Assembly (NCBI RefSeq): GCF_003073045.1
Contig: NC_037590.1
Location: 34,542,327-34,606,326, forward strand
Source: Pomacea canaliculata
Lineage: Eukaryota; Mollusca; Gastropoda; Architaenioglossa; Ampullariidae
Length of the DNA: 64,000 bases
Reading direction: 5' to 3'
Part shown: piece after piece, positions 13,001 to 24,689 of the stretch
Numbering within the stretch: position 1 is the first letter of the stretch
Layout: each line of letters starts with the position of its first letter
Program-made: the position numbers and the translations under genes
The notes under the pieces: generated by a model
Database searches by the model: none
Told to the model about the DNA's origin: nothing
Seen by the model: only the letters and a program-made list of their open reading frames with translations

Positions 13001-15207
13001 CTTCTTGTCATTCATAAACCTTTACCTTAAATTCAGCAATGTTTACAGCCTTTATAGGTAGGTTCCAGTGATTGGATACGAAGCTTTTTGTTTACCTTGA
13101 TACATATACAAATTACAGGCCAACCCTGAGCTAAGTACTATCTGGGTTGTGGGTCAGCGAATGTGGCTACGTGACTTGCCTGGGGTGTATGAAGCTCTGA
13201 AAAAGGAATGGAGTGAGGCAGTTAAACCAATCATGATGGCACTCAGAGGTTTGATTTTTTAAAAATTTTAAATAGAAATGTATTTGTAAGTACCTTTATT
13301 CTATCTGACCGAGTCAACACAGGTTTATTCTAATAGTAGTCACAGATGCTGCCAGCCCAAGAATGAATAACTCTGACTCTGTAACTCAGGATGATGCCCT
13401 GGGTCTGCAGTTTACCTGATGCTTGACATAGCCCCTTCCATTTTGGAGGAAAAAAAAAAAGACTCGCTTAAGCAGTCTACAGCTAAGACTTCACCAACTG
13501 TGCCATATAGCTTCTATGTCAGACTCCACAGAGCAACATTTCCTTAGCATGCATGTGGAGGGGTAGAGGGGAATCAGCCTTTGCCATACTTGTTGCTGGC
13601 ACATGACTTGTCAGGCCATCTTGATTTGCCATTTTCATATGCAGCAGAACTTCTTTCATCTGGGCATGCATTTTTTGCACAGATCTTTATGTTGTAAAAC
13701 TTTCTAGAGAAACATTTCAGCTAATTAATTACATTGATGTAACAGATCCAGGAGGCATCTTAATTCTTAGGTGATTGGTCTTTGTGTGGCGATAGCTGAC
13801 CTCATTCCCTTGAGCAGATTTCAGGTGCACGCTCTTCAGTCTGAGGGGCCCTATTAGTCCATGACAACAATCTCTCTTTGTACAGATATGCTGACCACTG
13901 GCTTGGCAGCCCATCTTTTCCCTGACTTCCTTCTCACCTCCAGCCTGCAGTCACACGTTTATTCTGCTTATGTTTTATTTTTATTGGAAATACTGAGGCT
14001 TTGTATTTGGAACATCGACTTTTGGATTAGTCACTGTTTTTGCCTGTTTTGTACTAATGAGAGTTTTATTAAAAAATTTTCATGCATAACATAATGTAAA
14101 AGATAAAAGAGAATTATAACCATCAAACATCGTCAAAATGAACTGTCTAGGGTTAATTTTTACAATGAACATATTGGTCCCAGCTGCCGCCCCTTGAGTC
14201 AGTCACAGTACACTCCCTGGATGCAGTGTCTTAGTAGTTAAAGTAGATGTGAGTTGTGTCTTAAAGAGTATTATAATAGGATAAATCTAGAATTCAGTTT
14301 TCAGAAGTTAGTTTTATAGAAAGGGAAGTTATTGATGGCTGTGAAAGAATAGTAAACTTGATTTGTGGATGTTTTACAGCATTACTACATTATTATATCT
14401 GGCATTTCAGATAGTGTCCACAAGAAGGCCTTTAACCTTGTCCGATTAGGTTACTCATCCATCAGTGTTGAAGACTTTTCTTTGTTTGTGGGTCTGTCTA
14501 CTTCTGATGCTAAACAAGGTATTACTTGAACTTGATAACTTCCAAGAAAAGAAAAAAGAAAGATTGTCTCAAAAGTTGCCCTTAAATTTTATGTTTATAT
14601 ATTATAATTATGGATTTTATAAATCACAGATGACATCAGCTTAAAGCCAAATTTTTAAAAACCAAAATGTGAATAAGCTTCTGGAACATGGTAAATTGGT
14701 TCTTGCATGAATGTGGTGAATCATTTGCATGAATCATTTTTCTCTTGTCACATAGCAGAAGCAGTGGTTGGTTAGTAATTATATTTGACAGCTTTTTGCT
14801 TTTTATTTATTTTAGCTGCTCTTCAAGATGGTTGGATGCTTGATTCACAATCTCGTTTTCTAACACCAAAGAAATTAGGTGAGCACTGGGCAAAGGAGTG
14901 GTTTTTTTTTTTTTTTTTTTTTGAAGGTTGGGGGTTAATTTTCAATGAATTAATCATTTTTGTAGAAAGTTGAAGATTTTAAGATGCAAAATAAGTTTTT
15001 TAAACCCCAATTTAGTGATATACAGGATGTTTCAGAGTACTTTTTTGTGTTTTAAATACCCTATATTTCATATAACACGAATCTGTTAAGTTTTAATTGT
15101 AAAACATGTATCTTGTGCTTGTTACAGAGTCAGTCATCACTGCCTCACTACCAAGTGAGCAACATTTATCAATTCTAACTGATTACGTCAGTTTCCTGGA
15201 GAATTAA
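10073..15207 (+). CDS. COPS8: COP9 signalosome complex subunit 8
   Basis: Seven exons: 10073-10159, 11241-11311, 12388-12436, 13119-13248, 14411-14518, 14816-14878 and 15128-15207. Phases agree throughout and total 588 nt, or 195 aa (human CSN8 is 209 aa). Recognisable blocks are [19 protein letters not shown] and LYLLQND (exons 1-2), [14 protein letters not shown] (exon 3), [11 protein letters not shown] (exon 4), the PCI-domain part [17 protein letters not shown] (exon 5), [16 protein letters not shown] (exon 6) and the terminal [10 protein letters not shown]. The product is the smallest PCI subunit of the COP9 signalosome, which removes NEDD8 from cullins and acts in nucleus and cytoplasm. 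I chose the first in-frame ATG at 10073; a second, in SKMAGD at 10094, is possible. The N-terminus before ELEAPGG diverges, as is usual for this subunit. Confidence 0.97.
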
Positions 15208-16393
15208 GAAAAAAGCTGTCAGCATGATCCAAGTTTTCTGCAGTAAGATGTCTAGTTCAAGGAAGAAGGCACACAATAAGTAAAATGTCATTTTTTAAAA
15301 AGGAACATTTGATAAATGTGATAAACCTTGTGATTATCACACATCAAACCACTGCAGAAGAGGGTGAGAAATGCACACTAAGTAAACTGTTGATGGGAAA
15401 GTTTTTTGAGTAAAAGGTCCATTTGTGCATGTCAGTTCTATAGGAAGCTGAATTGAATTATGGTCATCATAGGAGTATGGAAGATTTGTAAACAGTCTGA
15501 CATCAGAGATGTAAATATGCACAAGAACAGGTTAGATCAAAGATACAGATTTCTTGACTGCCAAATATTGTCACTTGGAAGTAGTTGTAATCTCAATTAG
15601 ACCTAGTCCAACTTAATTTTATGATCTTTTTGAAAAGAACAAAGATTTTTAAAAAATCACTTCAGATGACTGTGAAGGCTGCTTTTCTGCTTTAAAAAAT
15701 TTCTAAATGTAACAACAGCATGTTAGGATACAAGTAGATTAACTTTAGTTTGCCAACTCATTGTCTCATTAAGCGGGTGAAGTATGGAAGAGAAGCTTAA
15801 TCTATTTGTACATGTATGTGTTAGAGGGAGTGTGTGTGAGAGAGAAAGAGGGAGAGTGTGCAACAGAGAAAGGGCTAGAGGGGAAGAAAGAGAGCGAGAG
15901 GCGTATGTGCAAGCTTTTTTGTTGCAATTTTGAAATAAAAGAGCTACTCTTGTGTGCAGGATTTATTATGTCTGTAGGATTGTGTGTGATTGATAACATT
16001 TGAGATACTGTGGGATGCATAAGGGTCGAACTTTTAGCTTGTGACGAGAAAGAATGGTTTGACCCAAGTGAGAAAGGTAAGCAGCACATAGTGCTGATGA
16101 CCCTAGTGGTCATTTTCACTAAATGCTTCCTTCTGGCCCAACAATTACCTTCGCCATATAAAATTAATTCTTTTGTGTCAGATGGTGAAAGTATGATATT
16201 TTAAGTTGGTTTGCAAGTTTAACCTGATTCTAAAAGACCAAACAAGAAAATCATATTTGCCTAAATATTAACACTAGACAGCCATTTGAAAAATATGCTT
16301 CATTCAAACAGGTTCAGACTGCATCACAACTGTGTGACTACTTACACCTGCAGATTTGTTTAAATATTTCCAGGATCTTTCCCAATAATGATT
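15208..16393. other. COPS8 3' flank, no gene seen
   Basis: AT-rich DNA with a GA/GT-rich low-complexity stretch around 15820-15905. An AATAAA near 15932 could serve COPS8, although it is about 720 bp past the stop. Short open frames here follow the simple repeats and match nothing known. Confidence 0.5.
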
Positions 16394-16530
16394 CATCTTT
16401 GCTTTGTTTCACTACCTCTCATCTCATCCTTATCACTCTTTCTCCTCCCATAATAATGATAATAAAGCTCATACACCCATTAAAATGGCAGGCTCAATGT
16501 GATTTACAAAAAGTAAAAAAGTACTAAAAA
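16394..16530 (+). repeat. Duplicated block, copy 1 (other copy 22783-22920)
   Basis: About 137 bp starting catctttgctttgtttcac and including a TAATAATGATAATAAAG stretch, nearly identical to 22783-22920. In both places it lies upstream of the second duplicated block (17996-18345 and 22982-23340). At copy 1 the two blocks are separated by about 1.46 kb of inserted DNA; at copy 2 by about 60 bp. Confidence 0.8.
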
Positions 16531-16655
16531 GAAGATTTTTGCATTAATTTTCCAAAATTTTAATTGTCCTGAAAGCAATGTCGTTGTCTTGTTGCTCTCG
16601 CAAAGGAGGAAGCAGACGACAAATTTCGAGCATGGCTCTGTAAGTTCATTTCATT

Positions 16656-17116
16656 GATATAGGTGATATAAACCTCACCTGGAAATTTCAGCTTTCAAAA
16701 CTCATCCGTTAATTAATTATTCGCTAGCTAAGTACGTGATTCGTACCTGCGATCAACGAGCGCCGCTATTACGTCACGTTGGTACACCGTTCAAAACATT
16801 GCCAGCCGTCAACACCAATTAGAGCGACATTTCGGGTTATTCGGACGTTGAAAGTCGGCATTTCTCGTGCAAAAGTAGCAGTTTTTCAGAACCACGAGAA
16901 ATGCAGGCTGTCAGCGTCCGAATAATCTGTCGCTCGTTCTCTCTCTCTCTGATTGGTGTTGACTGCAGGCAACGTTGTGAATGGTGTACCAACGTGACGT
17001 AGTACACTGTTACGGCGTTCGTTAATTGATCATAGGTGCGAATTGTAGCGCATAATTAATTGATGGATGGGTTTTGGAGGCTGAAATTTACAGGTTAGTT
17101 TTAGATCGCCCATATC
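16656..17116. mobile_element. Foldback (long inverted repeat) element, about 460 bp
   Basis: Two arms of about 210 bp are imperfect reverse complements around a short loop near 16889. Paired landmarks: gatataggtgat with gcgatctaaaac/gatatg at the ends, aaatttcagc with gctgaaattt, cgtcacgttggtacac with gtgtaccaacgtgacg, and ggcatttctcgtg with cacgagaaatgc at the centre. It has no coding capacity. It sits between the two duplicated blocks of copy 1 and has no counterpart in copy 2. Exact ends and target duplication are uncertain. Confidence 0.75.
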
Positions 17117-17241
17117 TACTGATCCCTCACTCGAGTTTGTCATCGACAGTCAATGCAAAATAATATAAATAATAATAAAATTCAAGTCAATAAAATTTCA
17201 GCAGCTTTATTCTGAATATTGATTATTTACCTCGTCTTTAT

Positions 17242-17471
17242 TAAGGTGACCAGACGTCCCGCTTTAGGCGGGACAGTCCCGCTTTTGACCTCGTGTCCCG
17301 CCTGCTCATCGGGCGGGACGCCCAATGTCCCGCTTTCTGGCAAGTCCATCAAATGTCCCTGTTGTCTTTAAAAATCGGAATATCGTACGCTGATTCGGCG
17401 TTCTTTTGACGGTGACGACACCATCATCGGCACATGTCCCGCTTTCGACCCCGAAAAGTCTGGTCACCTTA
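17242..17471. mobile_element. Short inverted-repeat DNA transposon (MITE, 230 bp)
   Basis: Perfect 14-bp terminal inverted repeats (TAAGGTGACCAGAC and GTCTGGTCACCTTA) are flanked by a 7-bp direct repeat, tctttat, at 17235-17241 and 17472-17478. The interior has several GTCCCGC/GCGGGAC palindromes. It is non-coding on inspection; the open minus-strand frame across it is an artefact of the GC-rich interior. I do not assign a superfamily. Confidence 0.8.
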
Positions 17472-17478
17472 TCTTTAT

Positions 17479-17995
17479 AGTACCGAGTTCTAAACAATTC
17501 ATGTCGTCCCGCGAATTGAACCACTTATCACTCATGTAAACCCGGGGGCATCGTGAACTCTAAACTTGACTCACTCAGTCGCTAGATATAATTTATACCC
17601 TCTCATCGCAAGGTGGTGGACGTTGAGTGCAGATAACCAAAGGATCCACAAAGAAACAAGAGGACAAAGTGCTTTCAAAGTAACCAATACCATCTTTAAG
17701 GTCAACTTGCATAATCAGAAGTTGTAGTAGTACTCACAATGCTGCAAGCAAGATTTATATATCCTACCAACAAGATCACGACAGGTAACCATTTATTTAC
17801 GTAAGGTCGTAGCGAGGTCAAACGTTGTCAAGGCCAAAGGGGATTGGGGAACAAGGCCAAGTATCTTGTCTTTGAAGATGCGCAGAGGTGAAGTTCCTTA
17901 CCATTATTTGTTAATCTGTTTTCATCTCGTCCCGTTAACGTTCGTTTATTGCTTGTCCAGTCTCTTCACTTCCAGCGAAACCTGATTGCAGTAAG
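17479..17995. other. Unassigned spacer
   Basis: No gene or repeat is recognised. It lies between the 230-bp MITE and the second duplicated block and has no counterpart in the 22.9-kb copy. Confidence 0.4.
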
Positions 17996-18345
17996 CATGA
18001 TAATTGTCGTCCACACCTTGTTTTATTGTGCAGACGATACAGAAAGTGGTCATAAACTTTGTCTTTATGCGCATGTGCAAACGATGCTGCGACGGTCATT
18101 CCCTCCCAGATATCGCAGCATGTGACAAAGGCAAGCGACGAAAGCACACCTGTGTTCTTCTCAGCAAAGGATGTTTGTTACTTGTCCCTCAAAATGATTC
18201 GCTCAATGTAAATTTTTATTGCTAGGAAACGTTGTCCTACATTAATGGAATTTCGAGATCCGCCTGCGGTTGCCCTGGCCGGACCTGACCAAGTGATGTC
18301 GAGGCCTGACACGTCACGCGCTCCAACGTTCCTCTTTGTTCAAGA
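17996..18345 (+). repeat. Duplicated block, copy 1 (other copy 22982-23340)
   Basis: Starts at taattgtcgtccacacc and ends near the tgacacgtcacgcgctcc segment. It is over 90% identical by eye to 22982-23340, apart from an extra stretch of about 20 bases (tgttgtgtactcgtatgtg) in copy 2. The shared open frame through both (18004 and 22985 onward) does not look like a known protein. A shorter inverted match of its ttgtccctcaaaatg part occurs near 27985-28010. Confidence 0.8.
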
Positions 18346-19304
18346 GAAATCCGTGTCTGTCCCGGAAGAACATACTAGGGTCGTTCTAAAAAAGTCTCAG
18401 CCTCACGCATAAGAAGAATCATAGTTGACCACTTTTGTTGTGCTAACTCATACTACTTCTTATAAAACTAGAAAAACTAGTACATATTTCTGTTTTAAAT
18501 TGTGTGCGTGTGAGTGTCGGCTCCTCGCGACTTCACAATGATGCTCAATAAAGTGAACGTTTGAAAGCAATAATTCCAAATTTCATTGCTCGACATTGCT
18601 CGTTCATTTTATAGAGCGCATTCTTACACACCTACACAGACAACACCTACACACAGCCTTACATAAATGTACATACACGTGCATACAGTAGTACACAAAA
18701 CGTAAACAGAATGCGAATAGGATTGTGTGGTTTCGATAAATTTTATGAAAATATCCACACGATTCAAACTGACTCATTCTAGAAGTTTGAACAAAAATTG
18801 AGAATACAAGGTATAAAAATATATAATAAAATCCTATATGTCCTATAAAAATATTCAAACCATTCACAAGGTTCTGATTCTGGTTGTTTCGACTACAAAA
18901 CAACTCACCTCGTCAGTCATCAATGGTAAGCGAAGAAATAGAAAGATATTTCGCTGAACAAGGCTCTACATTCAGTCATGGCATGTGCTTGCTTAAAGAC
19001 TTTCTTCATATAAGTATCAAGTATGATATGTTGGCTTCTTTGGCTTAACTGTTTTTCACAATTGTGACCACCACACATTTGATTTAGATGTCAATTGTTG
19101 AAAGCTGCTGTATAGAGTTGAGCTAAACATCTGGAACAAAACAGACATTTTAAAAACTAACATACAACAAAAAGTGTGCACATAAACAGTGAATGTGTGC
19201 TATTCCCATAACAAATAAGAAGCTGAAATGCCTATTATATTTGGCTAGATAATGCTACAGAAATAGTTAAATAGTTTACTGTTTTCTCACTCAGACTGAG
19301 AGGA

Positions 19305-21765
19305 TCACATACTGAAGATTGTGTAAGCAGTCAAGAGCACGGAGCCACACACAGTGAGGAGGTTGAGGGACACAGACCTTGAGGCGGCGTTTAAACCTTG
19401 TAGAAAAACAAATACAAGCAGCAACAGTAACTGTAACAAAATACTATACATTACAGGGCTTCTGCTAAGGCTAAATTCGTTGGGGTCCCAGGGACCCCTT
19501 CTTCAGATTTTTAAGGGGTCCCTGTTCTTCGCCCAAATTTGAAGGGGACCCCATTGACGAAAATTGAAGGGGTCCTCCGAACTTTTAATGCGTACTGTAC
19601 GCAATTTGTTGCGTAAGCAGAAGCCGTGTCATACATTATAACAGGAAATATTTTATATATTACTTAAAGAAATATTTGTATATTATTTAAAATATTTTAT
19701 ATTTAAAGGAAATATTTTATTTTACTAGGATATACATTAAGCTCTTTCTCACTCACTCATTCACGCACGTACGCACACACACAGCCAGTCATGAATGGCG
19801 TATAAACATAAATTCTGTACAGGTAGTATGTGACATAACATTGCTGTAAATTCTGTACAGGTAGTATGTTACTAACATTGTCATCATTGTCTCCAAACCC
19901 TACTCTATATACAAGTGCTGCGTTGCCGTGTCACACGTGAGTTCGACTTAGGATCAGCTGGAGGCTAAAGATTTGCATGTCACTACCTGGATCATTACCA
20001 ATGACAGCTTGCTGTGGATCGATGACTGCGAATGATTGATCACTTGCTGTAAAAGGCAGGCGATGCAGAGGCTTGCAATCTGGCCTTCACTTCATGCTCT
20101 GATGACTGTTAGCTAATAGATGTCAGTGCCGCTACAGTCACTAAGCAACGGAATTTATATCCTTTTATTTATAACCTAAAGAATGTATCTAGTTTCTGTA
20201 GGTGATACCCAGCAGACAGGAAATATCACATTAATCATCGGTTTGATTCTTGGGGGGGGGGGGGGTGTTTTATGATTTTAGCTTCCATGCCTTCCTTTCT
20301 CTAGGAAATAAAAGAGCATCACAGTACATGTTGTTGGGATAAAATGCTGTTTATATTAACACATATGACAATTATCTACTTACTACAAAAAACACCATTA
20401 TCCTTCATATTTTTTTCCAACATTGGGTAATATGACGACAACTCTACCTTGCAAGTCTCCTCAATACAGTTCACATAAGTCTGTAAAAGGCTGCAAGAAA
20501 AGGTATTTCTTCTTATATTCTGTGCATAATCGCATTTTAGTCTAAAGCTAAGGAAATATTTCAAGCTTGAAAAATGACAACACTAATTGAGATAAATTAT
20601 TGAACACTTTTAACTATTCTATATATGGCTAGCCGTTTTATATCTACCTTTTTAGTTTCTGAAATAATAAAACACTGGCAATTTAACACTTTTATGAAAT
20701 GGTAGCGTTTGAGTTTGCAATCAAGAAAAACTCAAAATGAATCAATTATATTAAGCACAATATATGTATAAACTCAAGTAAATGAATAGGAAAACAATGA
20801 GCTATGTTAAGAACATAGGGAAATATTTCTTTTATTCTTTATATTTGCAAAAAGAATAGTTTTGTAACACACGGGCAGATCTCATCTGTACTTTTTACTT
20901 CAGCCGATTCAAAAGAATTCATGCATGTTGTGGTGCAGTCGCAGTGTGCGAGGTTTATGAAGAAGGCTGCAAATAATTGTGAATAAGTTGTTGTAGAAAC
21001 TAATACACCAAAAATAAGAAATAGTTTAATCATTACGGCATGACATTTTAAACCAGATCAATGAGAAAGAAATAAGACGATGAGCTTGTACATACATGTT
21101 TGATCCTCTGAAAAAGTGACAAGGACTTCTCTTAAACAAAACAACAACTTTACCCTTTTGGTCTCTAGAAACATTCTAGAATACAACGAAATGACTTAAG
21201 GAACTGTTTCTTTTTGGGGATCGATCTTTACAGTGAATATATATGTGGACGTTATTACCAGAGTATCATTTGTGAAAAGTCTGAGATATAAATTTGTGTT
21301 TGAAAAAGATATTTCTCAACAACATGTAAAAAAAAAATCAAATGAATAATTTATATTTGACAGGTCTTTTGTGAATATATAAACTTATACTTCGTTCCAA
21401 CTTTTAAATAGAAAATTGATCAAGTATGAATACCTATTATAGTAAAAGTAAAGCGTTTTTATATTAAGTTATCCCCATGTAAGACGGACGCACACGCACA
21501 CACATTTACATGCACACGCGAACACACACACACATACACTTAGGCGCTTGCTTCCATAACCTTATGCAAATAACATGCACACATGCATTATGCTTCAACG
21601 TACCACATAAAACTATCACTCCAAATAAGAGATGAAACACTCACCAACGACAAGGCAAAGTAGCAAAGGGTCATTTATGGTTGAATAAATTACAAACATC
21701 TACTGATTGAAATTAACGGTTCAACACTCACCACTGGAAATACAGAGTGACAACACGTACTTCAT
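19305..21765 (-). CDS. Six-cysteine GPI-anchored-type secreted protein, paralog A
   Basis: Four exons: 21732-21765, 20873-20966, 20384-20490 and 19305-19396, phases 1/2/1, 327 nt, 108 aa. Residues 1-20 (MKYVLSLCISSAFFINLAHC) form the signal peptide, coded by exon 1 and the start of exon 2. The mature domain carries C22, C26, C42, C51, C56 and C78 (spacing 3, 15, 8, 4, 21). After C78 the sequence SLNAASRSVS leads into LNLLTVCGSVLLTAYTIFSM, a typical GPI-anchor signal with a likely omega site in NAAS. The exon 2 donor is the weak CCC|GTGTGT; paralogs D and E have GTATGT at the same place, which supports the assignment. The TATA position that reads TATATAA in B reads TACATGAA here (21879-21886), while a CCAAT box (attggc, 21920-21925) remains. 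Family unknown to me; expression not shown. Confidence 0.85.
19454..19630. mobile_element. hAT-like MITE in intron 3 of paralog A (177 bp)
   Basis: It begins CAGGGCTTCTGCTAAGG and ends with GCAGAAGCCGTGTC, imperfect inverted repeats of each other. It is flanked by a perfect 8-bp target duplication, atacatta (19446-19453 and 19631-19638). The matching intron of paralog B has the uninterrupted empty site (tatacattataacagg). The interior is a GGGGTCC/GGACCCC-rich palindrome. Confidence 0.92.
21645..21678 (-). pseudogene. Second copy of exon 1 of paralog A, start codon lost
   Basis: A 34-base segment ending in a good donor (G|GTGAGTG) lines up base for base with exon 1, but its first codon is ATA. 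It would read I-N-D-P-LLLCLVV-G. Equivalent copies lie upstream of exon 2 in B (26816-26849), C (about 34345-34377) and F (60744-60777). Only the F copy begins with ATG. Confidence 0.7.
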
Positions 21766-21878
21766 GATGAACAGATTAACAAACTTTGAGATATTTTAGA
21801 CCGTTGTCGCAATACAGTTTGTAACTGAACACACAAGGACAGACAGCATCACAATGACCCACTGAGGCTGTTTGTGTG

Positions 21879-21925
21879 TTCATGTACTCCACTCGCCATG
21901 GAGCACGGAACGTCTCAACGATTGG
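21879..21925 (-). promoter_or_regulatory. Promoter of paralog A with degenerate TATA box
   Basis: Aligned with paralog B, the TATA position reads TACATGAA (21879-21886) instead of TATATAAA. The CCAAT box (attggc at 21920-21925 on the plus strand) is kept, about 155 bp upstream of the ATG. Confidence 0.6.
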
Positions 21926-21960
21926 CTCCCGATTTTGTAACGTATGCGTGACGTATTAGC

Positions 21961-22782
21961 CACAATCTTATCGACTATCATCGCTGACGATTTATTAATA
22001 AATATCATTTGTTTAATCTCGTAACTAAAATTTTGTGTGAACACCCACACACTCAACACATCTTTACATCCATAGACACATTGTTTTGCCGTCTATGAGC
22101 TTAGCTAAAATGTTTTTCTGGTAAAAATGGGAAAATCAGGGAAGAGTGTCTCGTCATCGTTGTTATTAAGTGATATCCAGACATCTTAATGCTGCTTTAC
22201 CAGGCGGAGTATGGACAGCGTATCATAATTACAAAGACAAGGCCCTTATCCTTGAATTCCTCAATCTAGACGGGGTACCCCTCTTTGTAAGTACGGGTCC
22301 AATTTGAATCGCACTGAACAAACAAACAAACAAAAAAAAAAAGACCTTGTCTTTCCAGGAAACCAGCTTCTTTTTCTTTCGTTTCCGACACTGTCAGAGT
22401 TGAAGTACGGCAAGACTGCGTTAAAGCACACTGTGAAACCTGCTACCCACCAGCGAGTGACCCATACAAGCACTTGAAGAGATGTACTTGTTTAAAAGGT
22501 CAAAATTGTCAACATGGCGCACTTTGGTAACGATTGGCTGGATTATGTGTAATATGAAATAACTGAGAATGCATGGAGTATGCAATTGAGTGTGTCAAGG
22601 AGTATTTAATGGAGTATTTAAAAGAGTATACAATGGTTGTCATGACTGGAGGTATTATCTGAATTTTCTTGTTGTTCTCGTCGTCGTTATTGTTGTTGTT
22701 GTTGTTGTTGTTGTTCTTGTTCTTGTTCTTGTTGTTGTTCTTCTTGCCATCGTAATTTACTTTTCAGACTGCGAAAGAGTTT
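21961..22782. other. Upstream DNA of paralog A with a (GTT)n tract
   Basis: AT-rich DNA partly similar to the upstream DNA of B, C and F (ataaatat-catttgttta region). A GTT/GTC-rich microsatellite at 22675-22745 produces a meaningless poly-Val frame. No gene is seen. Confidence 0.6.
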
Positions 22783-23340
22783 TTCATCTTTGCTTTGTTT
22801 CACTACCTCTCATCTCATCCTTATCACTCTTTCCCCTCCCATAATAATGATAATAAAGCTTATCTACCCATTAAAATGGCAGGTTCAATGTGATTTACAA
22901 AAAGTAAAAAAATACTAAAATTATATTAATATTCATAATCAGCATACTAAACACAGTAATTTAAAACATCTTAACGCATGTTAATTGTCGTCCACACCTT
23001 GTTTTATTGTGCAGACGATACAGAAAGTGGTCATAAACTTTGTCTTTATGCACATGTGCAAACGATGCTGCGACGGTCATTCCCTCCCAGATATCGCAGC
23101 ATGTGACAAAGGCATGCGACGAAAGCACACCTGTGCTGTTGTGTACTCGTATGTGTTCTTCTCCGCAATGGACGTTTGTTACTTGTCCCTCAAAATGATT
23201 CGCTCAATGTAAATTTCTATTGCTATGAAACGTTGTCCTACATTAATGGAATTTCGAGATCCGCCTGCGGTTGCCGTGGCCGGACCTGACGAAGTGATGT
23301 CGAGGCCTGACACGTCACGCGCTCCGAACGTTCCTCATCC
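22783..23340 (+). repeat. Duplicated blocks, copy 2
   Basis: This is the second copy of the 16394-16530 and 17996-18345 blocks, joined here with only about 60 bp between them (22921-22981). It lacks the foldback element and the 230-bp MITE present at copy 1, so those insertions are probably specific to copy 1. Confidence 0.8.
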
Positions 23341-23548
23341 CTGCAGAAGATACTAAGGAGTGGCGCCATTAAACCCCGTTTCCTTGTGTTCCACAATAAT
23401 TATATTTCTGTACTTCAAAAATCACGCTGATAGGAATCTCTAAGCTTAGCAAGAAGGGATTGGTAGCAACTAGCTTTGTGATTTCCAGTTACAGAAACAG
23501 TAGGTTGTGGTCAGTACCAACTGCCCAACGCTCATTCAGACTGTCAGA

Positions 23549-23690
23549 AAGGTCGATCATTTTTGTAGACATCTACTGCAATACCAGATTATCACCCAAC
23601 ATTTGAGTCTAGGGCACAGACTCGTGTGGATAAACCTAGTTGGCAAGCCGATTGCCACTTTATGTTTGAATAGATTACACATTATTCCCT
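23549..23690 (+). repeat. Inverted repeat arm left of paralog B
   Basis: About 130 bp matching the reverse complement of 27785-27910 at roughly 80-85% by eye. Shared landmarks include taaacctagttggcaagccg and gagtctag-gcacag. The arms flank paralog B. Confidence 0.75.
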
Positions 23691-24689
23691 TAGAAAGTTA
23701 TAGTGTCTCTTTGAACTTATGCTACGTTTAGTAATAATGAGAACTTACAATACACAGCATCACGACCAAGACAGATCACAGTCTCTGCGCAGACCATTAA
23801 TGATAAATGTTTTTTCAAAAAATATTTTCAAATTTCAGACGTCTAAAGAATGATACTGTAGTATTAACGTCCACTTATAAATATGTACTGTAAAGATCAA
23901 TTCCCACAAAGAAACAGTTCTCTAAGTCATTTCTCTGCATGCACTGGAGTGTTTCTAGAGACCAAAGGACAGTGTAAATTTGTTATTTTGTTACATTGCT
24001 CTCACATTTTATAGAACGCATTCTCACACACCTACACAGACAACACCTACACACAACCTTACATAAATGTACATACACGTGCATACAATAGTACACAGAA
24101 CGTAAATAGAATGTGAATAGCATTGTGCGGTTTTGATAAATTTAATGCAAATATCCACACGATTCAAACAACTGACTCATTCTAGAAGTTTAAACAAAAA
24201 TTGAGAATACAAGGTAAGGATTGTCCTAAAAAATATTCGAACCATTCACAAGGTTCTGATTCTTGTTATTTTAACTACAAAACTCACCTCGTCAGTCATC
24301 AATGGTAAGCGATGAAATATTAAAAAAAAAATATTTCGCTGAACAAGGCTCTACATTTATTCGTGGCACATGCTTTCTTAAAGACTTTCTTCATATAAGT
24401 ATCAAGTATGATATGTTGGCTTATTAGGCTTAACTATTTTTCACAATTGTGACCGCGACACATTTATTTTATATGTCAATTATTAAAAACTGTTGTGTAG
24501 AGTTGAGCTAAACATCTGGAACAAAACAGACATTTTAAAAACTAACATACAACAAAAGTTGTGCACATAAACAGTGAATGTGTGCTATTCCCATAACAAA
24601 TAAGAAGCTGAAATGCCTGTTATATTAGGTTAGATATTGTTACAGAAATAATTAAACAGTTCACTGTTTTGTCACACAGACTGAGAGGA

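Larger units (their letters stand above)
18603..21960 (-). repeat. Segmental duplication unit 1 (carries gene A)
   Basis: This stretch aligns along its length with 24006-27180, an offset of about 5.4 kb. It covers gene A, its introns, about 700 bp downstream and the promoter. Introns are very similar by eye (roughly 5% difference in the sampled parts of intron 3). The main differences are the hAT MITE at 19454-19630 and a poly-G run at 20253-20266, both present only here. A 22-bp direct repeat (aaattctgtacaggtagtat) occurs twice in intron 3 of both units. Confidence 0.92.

Noticed and set aside
18604-18903. 99-codon minus-strand frame with many cysteines (CRCCLCRC)
   Set aside because: The cysteines come from a cacac-type low-complexity tract that also occurs in the duplicate at 24 kb without conserving the frame.
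22590-22844. Frame with long Val/Leu runs
   Set aside because: Translation of a (GTT)n microsatellite.
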